Shown here in pieces: positions 44,491 through 55,890 of a stretch of DNA of 64,000 nucleotides. Position 1 is the stretch's first letter. The number at the start of each line of letters is the position of its first letter. The DNA is from Adenophora triphylla var. japonica (lineage: Eukaryota > Streptophyta > Magnoliopsida > Asterales > Campanulaceae). Where the stretch lies: the NCBI GenBank assembly GCA_022495995.1, contig JAFEMH010000933.1, positions 186,001-250,000 on the forward strand, given 5' to 3'. A program made the translations under genes and the position numbers. The notes under the pieces are model-generated. The model was not told the origin of the DNA, did no database searches, and worked only from the letters and a program-made list of their open reading frames with translations.

Positions 44491-47095
44491 ATGGATCCGG
44501 AGGGCAATCCCATACCGAGGCAAGCAAGAAGAAACATCTCGGCGGCCGCTCGGAGGAGGAGAAAGGAGCTCGTGCGAACGGAAAGAAAGTATGACTTTCT
44601 TACGCCTCCGTCGGAGCTTTACCCGGGGAGAAGAGAGCATAAATCAACGAACCCGCGATCGGTTGGGGTAAGCATTCTTAATTTGCTCAATTCCGTCGAT
44701 TTTGATTGAATTTTGAATGACTTAGGGCTTGACCCGAATTTAGAAATTTTCTAGGATTTTCCTAGGATTTTTGAATGATTTTGAGACATTGATGAATAAC
44801 CTATGAGGCTAAGAATATGCAATGTGCAATTTGTTTGACAAAAATAATGGGAATGACCCACTTTTTTTTTCTCGCAAATAAAGTAAGAATGAAAAAATTG
44901 TCTAAAGTGAGACGGAGTTCTTGCATGTGCTAGAACTAGGTCAAAATTTTGAGAAAACATGATTTTGGAAGATGAAAAGGATTCATGCATGCCATTTTTT
45001 GAAAGAATAATGCTTATGTGCAAAGAATTGTGAAAATTGTGATTTTGTGCTTTAGGAAAGCAATGGGACTTGACATGACACGTTTCAAGTGATGAAAGAC
45101 GCTTTTATGCAAATGATGCTAGAAAAACTTTTGTGAATGCTTTTCTTTTGAAAAACATGTGCACTTTTTGAATATATGCATGCTTTTGAAAATGATGAAT
45201 GATTGACACACTTCTTTTTGTTGTACTTGTCTACAGGAGAACAAGTCTAGAGGACCATCAGAGATTGCAATAAGCTTTGGCGAGAGGATGCCGGATTTCG
45301 AGAAGAATGGGGTGAACCCCAAGGGTTTGGTGAGGGCTACCGGCCTGGATTCATTCGTCGAGGCTATCGGCAGGGTGTTCACATCACCTCGAAGAGCAAG
45401 GGCTTGATCCAGCCCTTTCGAGTTCCGTGGGACAAGACACATAGCTTTCACCCGAGCCGGGAGAGCTTACAAGGACTCCTCGCCGATTTCACAGCCTATC
45501 ATCGGCCTACAGCTCACCGGAGGCCCGTGACTTGAGAGACCACATTACGCCCGAGGAGTTCCGTGCTTTGGTTGGGTTTGAGCTGATTCCCAAGGGCCGG
45601 GATGGAGACACGGAATGTCGAGGTGGCGCTCGTACTTGCATGCGTAACTTTGCCGCTAATGATGTGATCGCCCAGCCAACGGCTAGAGCCTTCGTGTGGT
45701 TGATGCTGTCAGTCACTATCTTCGCTAATTCTGGGACGCTAGCTATGACTTGCCTTCTCGACTCTCTGGAGGATGTGGATGGGATAGGGACGGTCTCTTG
45801 GGGAGAGGCCGGATTGGCGGAGTTATTTTTCTCCTTGGACATGTACAAATGAACAAGGCCGCTTCGATGGACTCGCTTTTCCTTTGCCCTTGAGGTAGTC
45901 TCCTTTCTTTTCTCTTTCTCTTTCTCGTCTTGAGACTTTTATGAGAGAGAGAGAATGACATTTTTGATGTTTTGAACATGCAGGCCTGGTTTTGCGAGGT
46001 GATCGGGTTCTTCCCTTGGAACCAACAGAGCGATATCACCATCTTCCCTGCTATGGTTCGCTGGAGGGGAGATGCGAGGGATAAATTCACGGGGAAGACC
46101 CGGATCACTTTCGACTACAAAATGGTGAGGCCAGTCATCAACGGATGGGCACGACGGAGCGGACTTCTACCCTTGGGGCAGGTATCCGGAGATCTTGGCC
46201 GGGAGATGCCATTGAGGCGACGAGGCAGCAGGAGGTGGCTCACCGGGCCGACATGTGATGTCATTTACTGGGACCGTTTCTCGAGGCAAGATGGCCATGT
46301 CCCTCCATTGGACGCCATTACTCCTCAGATCCTCCAAAGACGGATGCTACAGCCCGTGGATTGGCCGTAGGATGAGATTGCTAGGTACCGTGCGTGCGTG
46401 GCCGCAGAGGAGTACTTCGACATGGACACCCCCTACGCCGTGTTTGTGGAGCGCCGCTCGAGGACGCCACGTAAGCTAGTGAAGCCGGCGGTCACTCGTG
46501 GATATGGGGAGGATGAGCCTATCGACCCGCCGATCCCTCCCGCGCATCCGTCCTACGTGGTCCATGGAGTACCGAGGAGGATGAGGATACCGTCCCCGAC
46601 GCTAGGGAGCCCCAAGACACCTTGCCGCCCGACAAAGACTGTAAGTATACTTTTAGGGTCTTTCCTTTTCGCCTTTTATTTTTCTCGCTTTTTGCAATTT
46701 TCTCGAGATTTTCTCGAGATTTTTCTCTTCTTTTTCTCGTGTTCCAGCTCGCACCTATGACAGCATTGGTCGTGCAATAGGGGCCGGAAGGACATGTGCC
46801 GGTCCCTTCGAGGAAGCCGGCTCGCGCTTCGAAGGCGGCAGCTGGATGCACAGGAGCCCGGGCGCAAGAGACGGCATGTCGGGGCACAAGATCCTCTTCA
46901 TCGGCCTCGGAGTACTCTTCCAAAGGCCATGCCTCGGGCGGGGACCCAACGCCGACATTCCTCGGAGCAAACTGGGCTGAGTACGGGCACGATAATGTCC
47001 ATCTATCTGATGTGAGCGACCAGGAGGACCTGATGAGGGAGGCTAGCATCTATGAGCTGAGTAGCGATGAGGAGGAGGAAGAATCGGAGGCCTAG
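44491..47095 (+). pseudogene. Tat-2 antisense gene 1, PMD-like, four exons
   Basis: Exons by splice signals: 44,491-44,667 (starts MDPEGNPIPRQARRN), 45,237-45,894, 45,984-46,640 and 46,748-47,092. Introns start GTAAGC, GTAGTC, GTAAGT and end CTACAG, ATGCAG, TTCCAG. Exon 1 is 59 whole codons and joins ENKSRGPSEIAISFGERM. Later parts have TPEEFRALVGFELIPKG, GTVSWGEAGLAELFFSL and AWFCEVIGFFPWN, resembling the plant mobile domain. The C-terminus is acidic (YELSSDEEEEESEA). Breaks: TGA near 45,406 with shifts to about 45,535, TGA at 45,851, TAG at 46,367 and a stop near 46,775. It runs against gag-pol. PMD is known from plant gypsy elements. Confidence 0.6.
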
Positions 47096-47624
47096 GAGGT
47101 CTCTAGAATAGATTTGGAACAAAAAACAAACAATGAACAATTTTTATGCACACTTTATTTATTTTTTGCTTTATTCTGGCGCCGATGGGGCGAAGACATT
47201 GTACTTATGTTTTATTTGCTTTTCTAATTTATGTTTTCTAAATTTGCATATTATCTGAGCCTTGGGGCGATTTTTTGCTTGGAATCGGGGCTGAAACTGG
47301 GCCAAAATGATTTATAATGGTGTATAAATGCTTGAATGGCTTCTGGATATGTTTTTGTACAGTGTTTTGGTTGAAAAGTGGGGTGAAAACTCCCTTGGGC
47401 AGCAACTTTGGTTGCCGCAGAATTTTTTCGCAGAGGGCTAATGTAGCCGTGCGGATAGGTCCCGAGGGTAAATAGGGCCGTGCGGCTCACGCCTGTCTCG
47501 AACCGGTTATTTTCTCGAATAAAAGCAAGGCTTGGCCATTTCATTTCATTTTCAACTTAGACTTGTCCCAATTGTTCCCGCAGCACATTTTGGACCTAAA
47601 AGCACCATCTTTGGTCATTTTGCG
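47096..47624. other. Spacer between the two Tat-2 antisense genes
   Basis: T-rich 3' region then a possible leader (CTTGGCCATTTCATTTC). GCCGTGCGG words near 47,452 and 47,478 echo the LTR. No ORF recognised. Confidence 0.4.
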
Positions 47625-49123
47625 ATGGAGAAGCCCGTCGATTGCAAAGGGGGAAACGAGACCGTTTTCTCGTCCGATCTTCAATCTTGGGTGAGACACA
47701 ACTTCCAATCTCATAGGGGCCGCTTGATTCTTCCTTCAAGATCAAGTCTTTATGGCATTTGAGGGATCTCCCGCCCGATTGGGACCTTTTGAGAGCCGCA
47801 AAGAAAGTTCGGGACGTCCGGAGACATGTTTATCGCTTTTCTTATAACGAGATTGTCCCGACGCATGAAGACTTCCGAGCCTTGATTGGGGGTCCCGAGA
47901 TTGAGGCTATATCTATTCCGCTGATCGGAGACGTGCCGGTGGCGGTAAAGCTTGCATCTTTTCTCGCAGATTCCTTTGGGAGAGGCCGAGAGGATGATGG
48001 TAGCCCCGGATAGGATTGACCTTTCGATATCCCGGGCAGGTTTGGGTCTCCAGATATGGCTGCGACCACGGTGGCTATGGACGCATTTATCCTTTGCGTA
48101 TTCTCTCGCTTCCGTTCACCGCCGAGTCCGTGGGGATCCGTCATAGTGGCCTCTTGGACATGGTTAGAGACTCGCAAGGCCGGGAAGGATATTGTCCCGC
48201 CGGTTTTGGGAGAGACACTTCATGGGATTGACAGGATGGCTCTGGGAGACCATTTCATGAGATCCGGGAGTCCGCCGTGTTGACCTTATGGCCGCAGGAG
48301 AGGCTCGGGCTTTGCCAGGGCTTTGCCGACTCTGCCCTTGGGTGATTTCTGAGAGGTGCACCGAGGCAACATGACCGCAGTAGCCGGGAGCCGACGATGG
48401 CTAGGCTATCCACTTCGGACATCCGTTGGTGGATACCTCATTGGAGGTTGCGCACTGTGAGGATATTTCAGAGTCCTATGCCGCGAGGGTTCCGTGATTC
48501 TCGCCGGTCATCCTTCTACATACCCCGCTTAGTATCCAGCAGCTTTGGGGCTTTACAGAGCCATTGAGCGATTGGGAGGACATCCGGACCATGGAGGTGA
48601 TGCCATTGGATATGAGAGATCCATCCAGCCTTCTCATTCTTCTCGAGGGCTTGGACATACACCGCTTTCCCACCTGTGGCTATCTTCAGAGCAGAAAAGC
48701 ACCATCTTGACCACCTGTCTACTTGGACCGGTACGAGAGGGAGATGGGAGCGACTCAGTCATCTTGGAGGAGAGACGTCGAGCTTTATTGGGAGCCGACC
48801 GCGACTCGAGTAGGACTTTGAGGGAGACCGAGGCTAAGGCGAGTCGCCATAACCAACAGTGACTTGGTCGTGATATGGAGGCTCGGTACAAGAGGTTGTC
48901 CGAGGTCGCTCCTTTGACTGAGGCTCAGAGGGAGGAGGTGCGGACTCGTGCTCGGATAGAGAGAGCACTTATTGACACAGGTTTAGTGGAGGCTCCAGTG
49001 AGGATACCGGAGGTCGGGATGAGGGATTCCGACATCATAGATAAGAAGACTCGACGGGGCCGAGGAAAAGGGAGAAAGACCAAAGAAGACTCAGCGAATG
49101 ACGACCGACGCATCTTTTCTTAG
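47625..49123 (+). pseudogene. Tat-2 antisense gene 2, DUF7745-like
   Basis: Opens MEKPVDCKGGNETVFSS and DLQSWVRHNFQSHRGRL, then shifts to LPPDWDLLRAAKKVRDVRRH, VYRFSYNEIVPTHEDFRALI and GGPEIEAISIPLIGDVP. Later frames carry VGIRHSGLLDMVRDSQGRE, LGETLHGIDRMALGDHF and LGADRDSSRTLRETEAK. A basic C-terminus (KKTRRGRGKGRKTKEDS) ends at 49,123. At least five frame changes. The C-terminal third is clearly related to the CACTA-1 copy (1,947-2,345), which also has SSRTLR then EAK and an Arg/Glu-rich helix. Function unknown. Confidence 0.55.
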
Positions 49124-49759
49124 GACTCCCTTATTGCCATTTTGCAAACACATTAGTTTATTTAGGCATTTTATTGTATTTTAGATCTTTGTAGCAGGTT
49201 AGCAGAGTTAAGAGGTAGACCGTGCTTTAACTCATCAAGAAGGTTTTAACTTGTAATGAACAAGAAATATTATCTTAGAAATTAATCAAGACACATTTCA
49301 TGGAAATTCAAATGTCTTATTTATTGGGACCCGTTTTATGAAAACTTAAATACCCTTTATTATTTAGGACGCACTTCATGGAAGCTTGATTGTCCTTTTT
49401 ATTGTTTAGGACACATTTCATGGAAACTTAATCGTCCTTTTTATTGTTTAGACCGAACCATATATGGTCGCCTACGTTCCCCTTTTACAAGAAAGACTAA
49501 GGAGCTCAGTCTTCGTAGTTCATTCGGTGAACTATAAAAAATTTTATGTGCACTCGTTTTTTGCCTAGACCGCCCTTTTTGGGGTTTTCACTTAGCCGGG
49601 CATTACTCTTTTTGCACTAAGATTTTTCTTTTTTTTTTTTTTTTATGTGCAACCCCGTCTTTTGCCTAGACCGCCCTTTTTGGGGTTTTCAAATTTAGCT
49701 GGGTATTACTCTTTTTGCACTTTTTTTTTATATTTTTTTTTATTTAGACATAGTATCTT
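49124..49759. other. Region between antisense gene 2 and integrase, with small repeats
   Basis: 49,290-49,450 has four diverged ~53-bp units (ACACATTTCATGGAAACTTA). 49,550-49,620 and 49,650-49,722 are two copies of a ~73-bp unit (TTTTGCCTAGACCGCCCTTT) separated by a T run. Both gene 2 and integrase end here, convergently. Confidence 0.65.
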
Positions 49760-51060
49760 TTGAGCTTATCACCGTTGACTGGGTGAACAAAGGGATTGCC
49801 GTCCGTGTCCGCAAGCTTCATGGCTCCTCCCGATAGTATCTTCGCACCACATAAGGGCCGATCCAAACGGGTTCCCATTTTCCTGTGGGGTTGTCTCCGG
49901 TAGGGGGCTTCACTTTCAACACTAAGTCACCCTCTTTGATGTCTCCGGCCTTGACCTTTTATCAAACGCCCGCCATCCGCCTCGGTAGGCTCGGGTGTGT
50001 TCCATGGCTTTTAGCCTTCTCTCGTCAAGGTGGCTAACTCATCATGCCGGCCGCGCAACCATTCCACTTTATTGACACCGTTTTCCAGAGGACCCTTAAT
50101 GACGGGATTTCCAACTCCACCGGTAACACCGCTTCCATCCCGTAGGTTAAGGCAAAAGGAGTTTCTCCCGTAGCCGTTCGACAGACGTTCGTAGCCCCAG
50201 AGTGCCAAGTGCAGCTTTTCGGGCCAATCACGACCACGGGTGGCCATCTTCCTGATGATCCGTTCGAGCGTCTTATTAGCAGCCTTCCACGGCTCCATTA
50301 GTCTCGAGGTCCGTACGGAGACGACTTGTGGCGAGTGATTCCGAATCGACAAAGAACCTATCGCAGCCCCCTTCAAAGTGCGACCCATTATCGGAAATGA
50401 TCTCGTTGGGCACCCCATATCCGCACATTATGTTTTCTTTGATGAATTGGGCCACTTTTCTCGGAAGTGAGGACCTTGTAAGACTTGGCCTCTACCCACT
50501 TGGTGAAGTAGTCGATGGCTACTAGCACAAATTCATGCCCATTGCTTCTGTCGGCTATTTTCCCTATCACGTCAATACCCCAAGTTGCAAACGGCCAAGG
50601 AGTCGTCATGCAAGATGTGTCATGAGGCGGGAGATGGTTGAGGTTGGCAAACCGCCGGCACTTGTCGCATGCTCGGACGTGCCGGACACGCCTGCTTTCC
50701 ATGGAAATCCAGTAGTAACCCATTCTCGAGGATCACTTGCATCGTGGCTCGGCATTCATATGGGGACCGCAGGGACCATTGTGGACTTCAGTCATCAATT
50801 CTTTGGCCCTTTCTTGAGTGAAGCACAAGAGGAGTGGTCCTTGGTATCGCTTCTTGTACAAAGGTTGCCTCCTAGAATGACATAATGGGAGGCCAACCTT
50901 TCGCAGCTTGCAAGCTCTTGGCTCGACACCTTCTTTTGGTCTACCTTCTTCGTCTTTGAAAGCCGACTCTCCATCTTTGAGGAACTCGGTAAATTTGATT
51001 GTACCAGGTTCCTTCATAGGCTCGGGTCCTGTGTCTACTTCACAACAGAAGGTCGGGGCT
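49760..51060 (-). pseudogene. Tat-2 integrase
   Basis: 50,388-50,723 has ACDKCRRFANLNHLPPHD then WPFATWGIDVIGKIADRSNG and YFTKWVEAKSYKVL with the first catalytic Asp. 50,034-50,418 includes [12 protein letters not shown] and [20 protein letters not shown] in neighbouring frames. 49,760-49,990 has GKWEPVWIGPYVVRRYYREE and a DKLKRYY-like end. At least four frame changes. The order after the second RNase H fits Tat pol. Confidence 0.85.
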
Positions 51061-51066
51061 TCTCTT

Positions 51067-52080
51067 CTACCCACTCGGAAGGGTTTTATGGCTTTTCCTC
51101 GGGATCTCTACCAATGAGGCTAGAGTAGCTAATGCATCTGCGAACCTGTTCTTTTCCTTGGCAAGTAGTGGAAGGTCACTTCTACGAACCGTCCAATAAC
51201 TCCTCCATATGGGCATGATACCGCTGCAGTTAGGGTCCACAGCCTTCCACTTGTTGGAAACCCGATTGATGATCGTGGCCGAGTCTCCGTAAACTTCTAG
51301 CTCCTCGACATTCCTTTCTAAGGCAAATTTTCCAAACCAAAGAATGCAAAGCTTCATACTCGGCAACATTGTTCGTGGCGTGAAGTTCAACTTGAGGGCT
51401 ATGGGTGTATGCTCATCTTTCGGATCGACCAAGAGCATCCCGATACCGTTTTCTCTTTTGTTAGCGGCTCCGTCAAAGAACAACCGCCATCGGTTTTCGT
51501 GTTCGACCGCAAAGATCCCTTCATCTCGGGAATTGGGGTTCGTGCCCTCTCGTCTTCATTATCGGGGAAGTTTGCCAGGTGGTCCGACAACGCTTGACCC
51601 TTGATAGCTTTTCTCGGTCACATAGTTGATGTCGTACTCGCTAAGAAGAAGGACCACTTTGCTAGACGCATCGAGAGGGAAGGCTTATCAAAGATGTACT
51701 TGATGGGGTCCATTTTTGAGACCAAATTCACAGGTGGGCTTCGCATATAATGCTTCAACTTGCCGACTACCTGCACTCCCGCATGTGTCTTTTCACATGC
51801 CGAGTAATTGAGCTCACTTCCCCGCAGCTTCCTACCGACAAAGTAAATGGCATTTTCTACCCGAGAGTCTTTCTTCTCCCGAGCAAGCATAGCCCCAACC
51901 GCCGTATCGCTGACGGTGAGATAGAGCGTAAGAGGTTTCTGTCTATGTGGGGGCATAGCACGAGGATGTACCAAGTATGCCTTGATCTCGGTCAAAAGCA
52001 TCCCGGCATTCTTCGGTCCATTCTCGTGTCTACGTTCTTCTTCATGAGCTTGAAGATGGGCTCGCACATAGTGGTCAACT
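51067..52080 (-). pseudogene. Tat-2 RNase H and second (archaeal-type) RNase H
   Basis: 51,618-52,067: RT-linked RNase H with LYLTVSDTAVGAMLAREKK and IYFVGRKLRGSELNYSACEK. 51,067-51,483: second RNase H with MFFDGAANKRENGIGMLLVD, ELEVYGDSATIINRVSNKWK and NRFADALATLASL. The tandem RNase H arrangement again places the element in Tat. Confidence 0.87.
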
Positions 52081-52980
52081 GTTGACGAAACGGCTAATGT
52101 ACCGCAGCTTTTCCCATAAAGCTCTTGACTTCGTCCGGGTCCGAGGTGGCCTCATATCCATAATGGCTTTGATCTTTTGGGGGTCAACTTCGATACCTCG
52201 CTCCGTGACCATATACCCAAGCACTTTTCCCCTTGTCACTCCGAAGGTGCATTTAGCAGGTTTAGTCTCATGGAATGTTGTCTCGGTCTCAAAGAACTTC
52301 CGCAGTCAACAAAGTGCCGCCCGTCCTCGCCTTTGGAGTGGATTATCATGTCGTCTACGTAGACCTCGATCTCCTTGTGGATCATGTCATGAAAAAGCGC
52401 GGCCGCCGCCCTTTGGTAGGTAGCCCCGGCGTTCTTAAGTCCAAATGGCATCACTGTATAACAGTCAGTTCCCCACGGCGTGGTGAAGGCTATCTTTTCT
52501 TGGTCTTCCTCGGCCATCTTGATCTGGTTGTATCCTGCAAAGCCGTCAACGAAGGATTTGACTTCGTAGTTGGCGTGGAGTCTACCAGATGTCTATGTTT
52601 GGCAAAGGGTAATCGTCCTTGGGGCCGGCCTTGTTCGCATCTCGGAAATCCACACAAAGCAGCCGCACCTTCCCATCGGCCTTGGTGACGTTCACAATAT
52701 TGGACAACCATGTCGGATATTCGATGACTCGATGAATCCTACCCGCAGTAGCTTCTCAATTTCTTCTTTGACCCGTAGAGACCATTCCGGCTTCGATCTT
52801 CCTCGCTCGCTTTACCGGCTTAGCATCTCGGTGCTAGAGGGATTCTGTGCTCTACTATCGAACCGTCTAGCCCCGCATATCCCCGTATGACCATGCAAAC
52901 ACGTCGACGTATTCCCCGAGCAGATCGATCGCCCGTCCCGTTCAACCCCCCGGAAGAAGTTTCCGATCTCGTGTCTCTTT
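52081..52980 (-). pseudogene. Tat-2 reverse transcriptase
   Basis: CVDFRDANKAGPKDDYPLPN near 52,600-52,660, KIAFTTPWGTDCYTVMPFGL, KNAGATYQRAAAALFHDMIH and the catalytic YVDDMIIHSKGEDG (52,236-52,517). Frame changes on both sides of the palm. DDYPLPN in place of DCYPLP is the form I associate with Ogre. Confidence 0.88.
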
Positions 52981-53999
52981 AGGTTCCTCGACAGCACCCA
53001 AGTTCACACTTGTCAAAACCTCCTCGGCGGTTTGGGCCCGATTTTCCTCTTTTTCCGAAACCTCGCTTAAAGATTTCTTTAATGTATTGTTCATTTAGTG
53101 TGTTTGCATCTTGTTCAAATGATTCATTATTAACTGTTGTTAAGTTTTGAGTTAATTTATCATTTGTTAAGTTGGCAATAAGAGGATACTCGTAAAGATC
53201 CGTCATTTCATTCAAAATAAGGGGAAAGATGACATCGATTACATTTTGGTAGTCCTCAGCGTGAGGCCTTCGGATGACTCGTAGGATCGGAATTCAAAGA
53301 TTCCCGACTCAACCGAATGTACGCTACCGACTCGGGACCCTACACTACTTATTGACTCGAGGGTGGCTTGACAAGGGTTGGACCGGATCTCACTCCTTCT
53401 TGTTGTTGCCCCTGGGAGTAGCAGCCTTGTCGCCGTTCTCATCCCGTGGATCATAATTGCTTTTGTTGACACCATTTCCATGGGGAATACCTCGACTGTT
53501 CGCGGAATCTCCTTTCTGAACTTAACTTTATCTCGTCAAGCACCTCCGGGGCAAGTAGGACCAGCTTGTGCTTTCGGCATCTCGAGATACAACTTTCTTC
53601 ATCCCAAAAGTCTTCCGGCCGGTTCACTCTTCTTTCCACCTTTTCCCAAACAGGGGCCGACCGATCCTGGAGTGGTAAGAGCCATTACAAATACATTATG
53701 CTCATCATGGGTGATGAAGGGTTCAAGAAACTTTCATTAACATGGCTTGTTTCACTTCAAACTCGCAGCCTTCATAAGTGAGCCTTTCTTCGTAATCTTG
53801 ACCATGGTTACCGGTTCGATGTCATAGAAAAGAGGCCGAGCTCGACAACATTAACAAAATCAGCTCCGACTATGGGCCCAAACCTGCCCTTCCATGGCGG
53901 CGGCGTTAATCAAATCTTTCCACTTTCCTTGCAATTCAAAGATAAGGAACATTGAACTTCGTAATGCTCCATGATCTCTCGGATTTCCAAAGTTGACCG
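52981..53999 (-). pseudogene. Tat-2 protease-to-RT region, poorly resolved
   Basis: Short minus ORFs in several frames. 52,979-53,215 is an Asn-rich linker with LTTVNNESFEQD, and IVGADFVNVVEL is readable near 53,850-53,880. I could not find an unambiguous protease DSGA motif, so the domain is assigned by position only. Confidence 0.45.
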
Positions 54000-55890
54000 C
54001 ATTTGTCTCCCGAACTCAATCATGTTGACCTCGATTGTTAGCCGGAAGAGGGTTCTTGACCACATTAGGACCCCGAGGTGGTTCCAACTTGCCTTCTTCA
54101 ATTAGGCGAGAGATCAGGAATTTCAAGTAGGTGCAATCATTGGTGTTATGCCCATGATATTTGTGGAAGTGGCAATGTTTGGTTTCATTCATTCTCGACA
54201 TTAGGGTTTCGGGTTTCCAGCTTTCCAAAGGTCTCGATGAGTCCTTCTGGCTACCAAACCGTCAAAGACCTTCTCCAGTGGCATTCCAAAATCTTCTCGC
54301 GGTATAGAAACGAGGTCTCGGTTTTGCAACTACTTGGCTTGAATTCTCGTCCCACTTTCTCATTCTCGATGTAATTGACAAATACGACCGTTTCTTTTCC
54401 CTTTATAGTGACAAATGGGCGTTTGACACCGGCGCTTTGTAGCGATAAGAGCTGGCCGATCCCGTGGCCGGCCATGTTGAAGGCATTTTCAAACTTGGTA
54501 CCAAAGATTTACCATTGCTCGAAGGTCAGATAATAGTAATTGCCAATTTGAACCCTTAGTTGAGGCTTTAGGCAGGATTGGAAGATCTCCATCTGTTCCT
54601 CTTCATTCAGTGGGGTCATCATTTCACTAAGCTTCCAGCTCCATCTCTTGTAAAATTCACTCACCGGCTCGTCCGGGCGCCGTAGAGTGCCTTGTAGGTC
54701 ATTCCCGCCGGTTTCCCAATTCAAATTGGCCTTATACTTCTCCGTAAAGGCTTCCTTAATTTGGTCCTGTGTGGCTCGAGCTTCGGTTTTACGTGCAGAA
54801 CCATCTAAGAGCCGAACCCTTTAATGACAACCGAAAATGGTCGGCCATTTGCCGATGTGTACATCCTTGGCTCTCATGGCAAGAAGGTAACTTTCAATAT
54901 GAGTCCGGGGACAATCAAGTGCCGTTGAACTTTTCAATCTCTCGGCATCCGGAATTTTGGAGGAAGAGGGACAATCTTGCTAGGATCGCAATCCGATATG
55001 CCGCCTTTTTGGTGTTCGCTCTCCGAACTTCTCCCGCATGGACTTAACTTGTTCCATCAACCAAGTCATGTTGGGGTCTGGGACGGTTTCGACTCCTGTG
55101 CTTGTCGATTTGAGTGGCAGATCTGGGTGGCACAGCCGTAGCCGGTACCATGGCTTGGGAGTCTTTAGAAGGGAAATAGGTGTAAACTTGGCCTCGGTCC
55201 TGTTTCCCGAGGCCGACCGCAGGCATAGGAATTAGGCTCATAGTTGCGTAAGTAGGAAAAAGGAGCCTCGTGGGATCCTATTGGCAAGGTTGGGGTGGAA
55301 GATCTCTGCTGTGGCAAGGTGAGCCGAAAAGGTCACTTGATTGATTCTCGAGGCCCGGAAGTTGTCTCGGGACGGCCCATACCGGGGAGAGGGAGCGAAT
55401 CCCATAGGGTAATGCAGGCCGCGCAAGCAGAATAGCCGTGGCGTTTGTTCTCTCGTTGGTAGGGAACAAAGCCGGGTCTTATCTCGAGGAGGAGAGGGTG
55501 TCGGGACCCTAATGGCTTGGGATACCGGAAAAGGCCGAAAAGGGACAGCTTTTGGCAAAGGCTCATATGTGGGTGGAGGAGGGCACCGGTTATAGGCTAG
55601 AGGGGCCGAGATGGTTACTCGGAGTTTCATCTTCTACCATAACCAAGGAACCATTGGGCTCTACCATTATCCGGACCCCATGACGGCGTAGCGCATCAAT
55701 GAGCATGGCCTCGCCGTTCCTCATGGGCCTTACGACTATTTTCCAAGGCTAAGGCTAGCTCTTCTTCCCTAGTCATCTCGGTTACCCAAACCAAGGCCGT
55801 TCTCCGTAGAATCGGACATTCTCGACTCTCTCGGATCGACCAAACCGAGGATTCTCGCGAACCTGTTCGAGAATTCTGCGCTAACAAGTC
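54000..55890 (-). pseudogene. Tat-2 gag
   Basis: 55,696-55,887 has MTREEELALALENSRKAHEE. 55,238-55,630 is Pro-rich (RCPPPPTYEPLPKAVPFRPF). 54,509-54,724 carries DLQGTLRRPDEPVSEFYKRW and NEEEQMEIFQSCLKPQLRVQ, the retrotransposon gag core. 54,016-54,228 has the knuckle CHFHKYHGHNTNDCTYLK. Many frameshifts. Confidence 0.82.
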
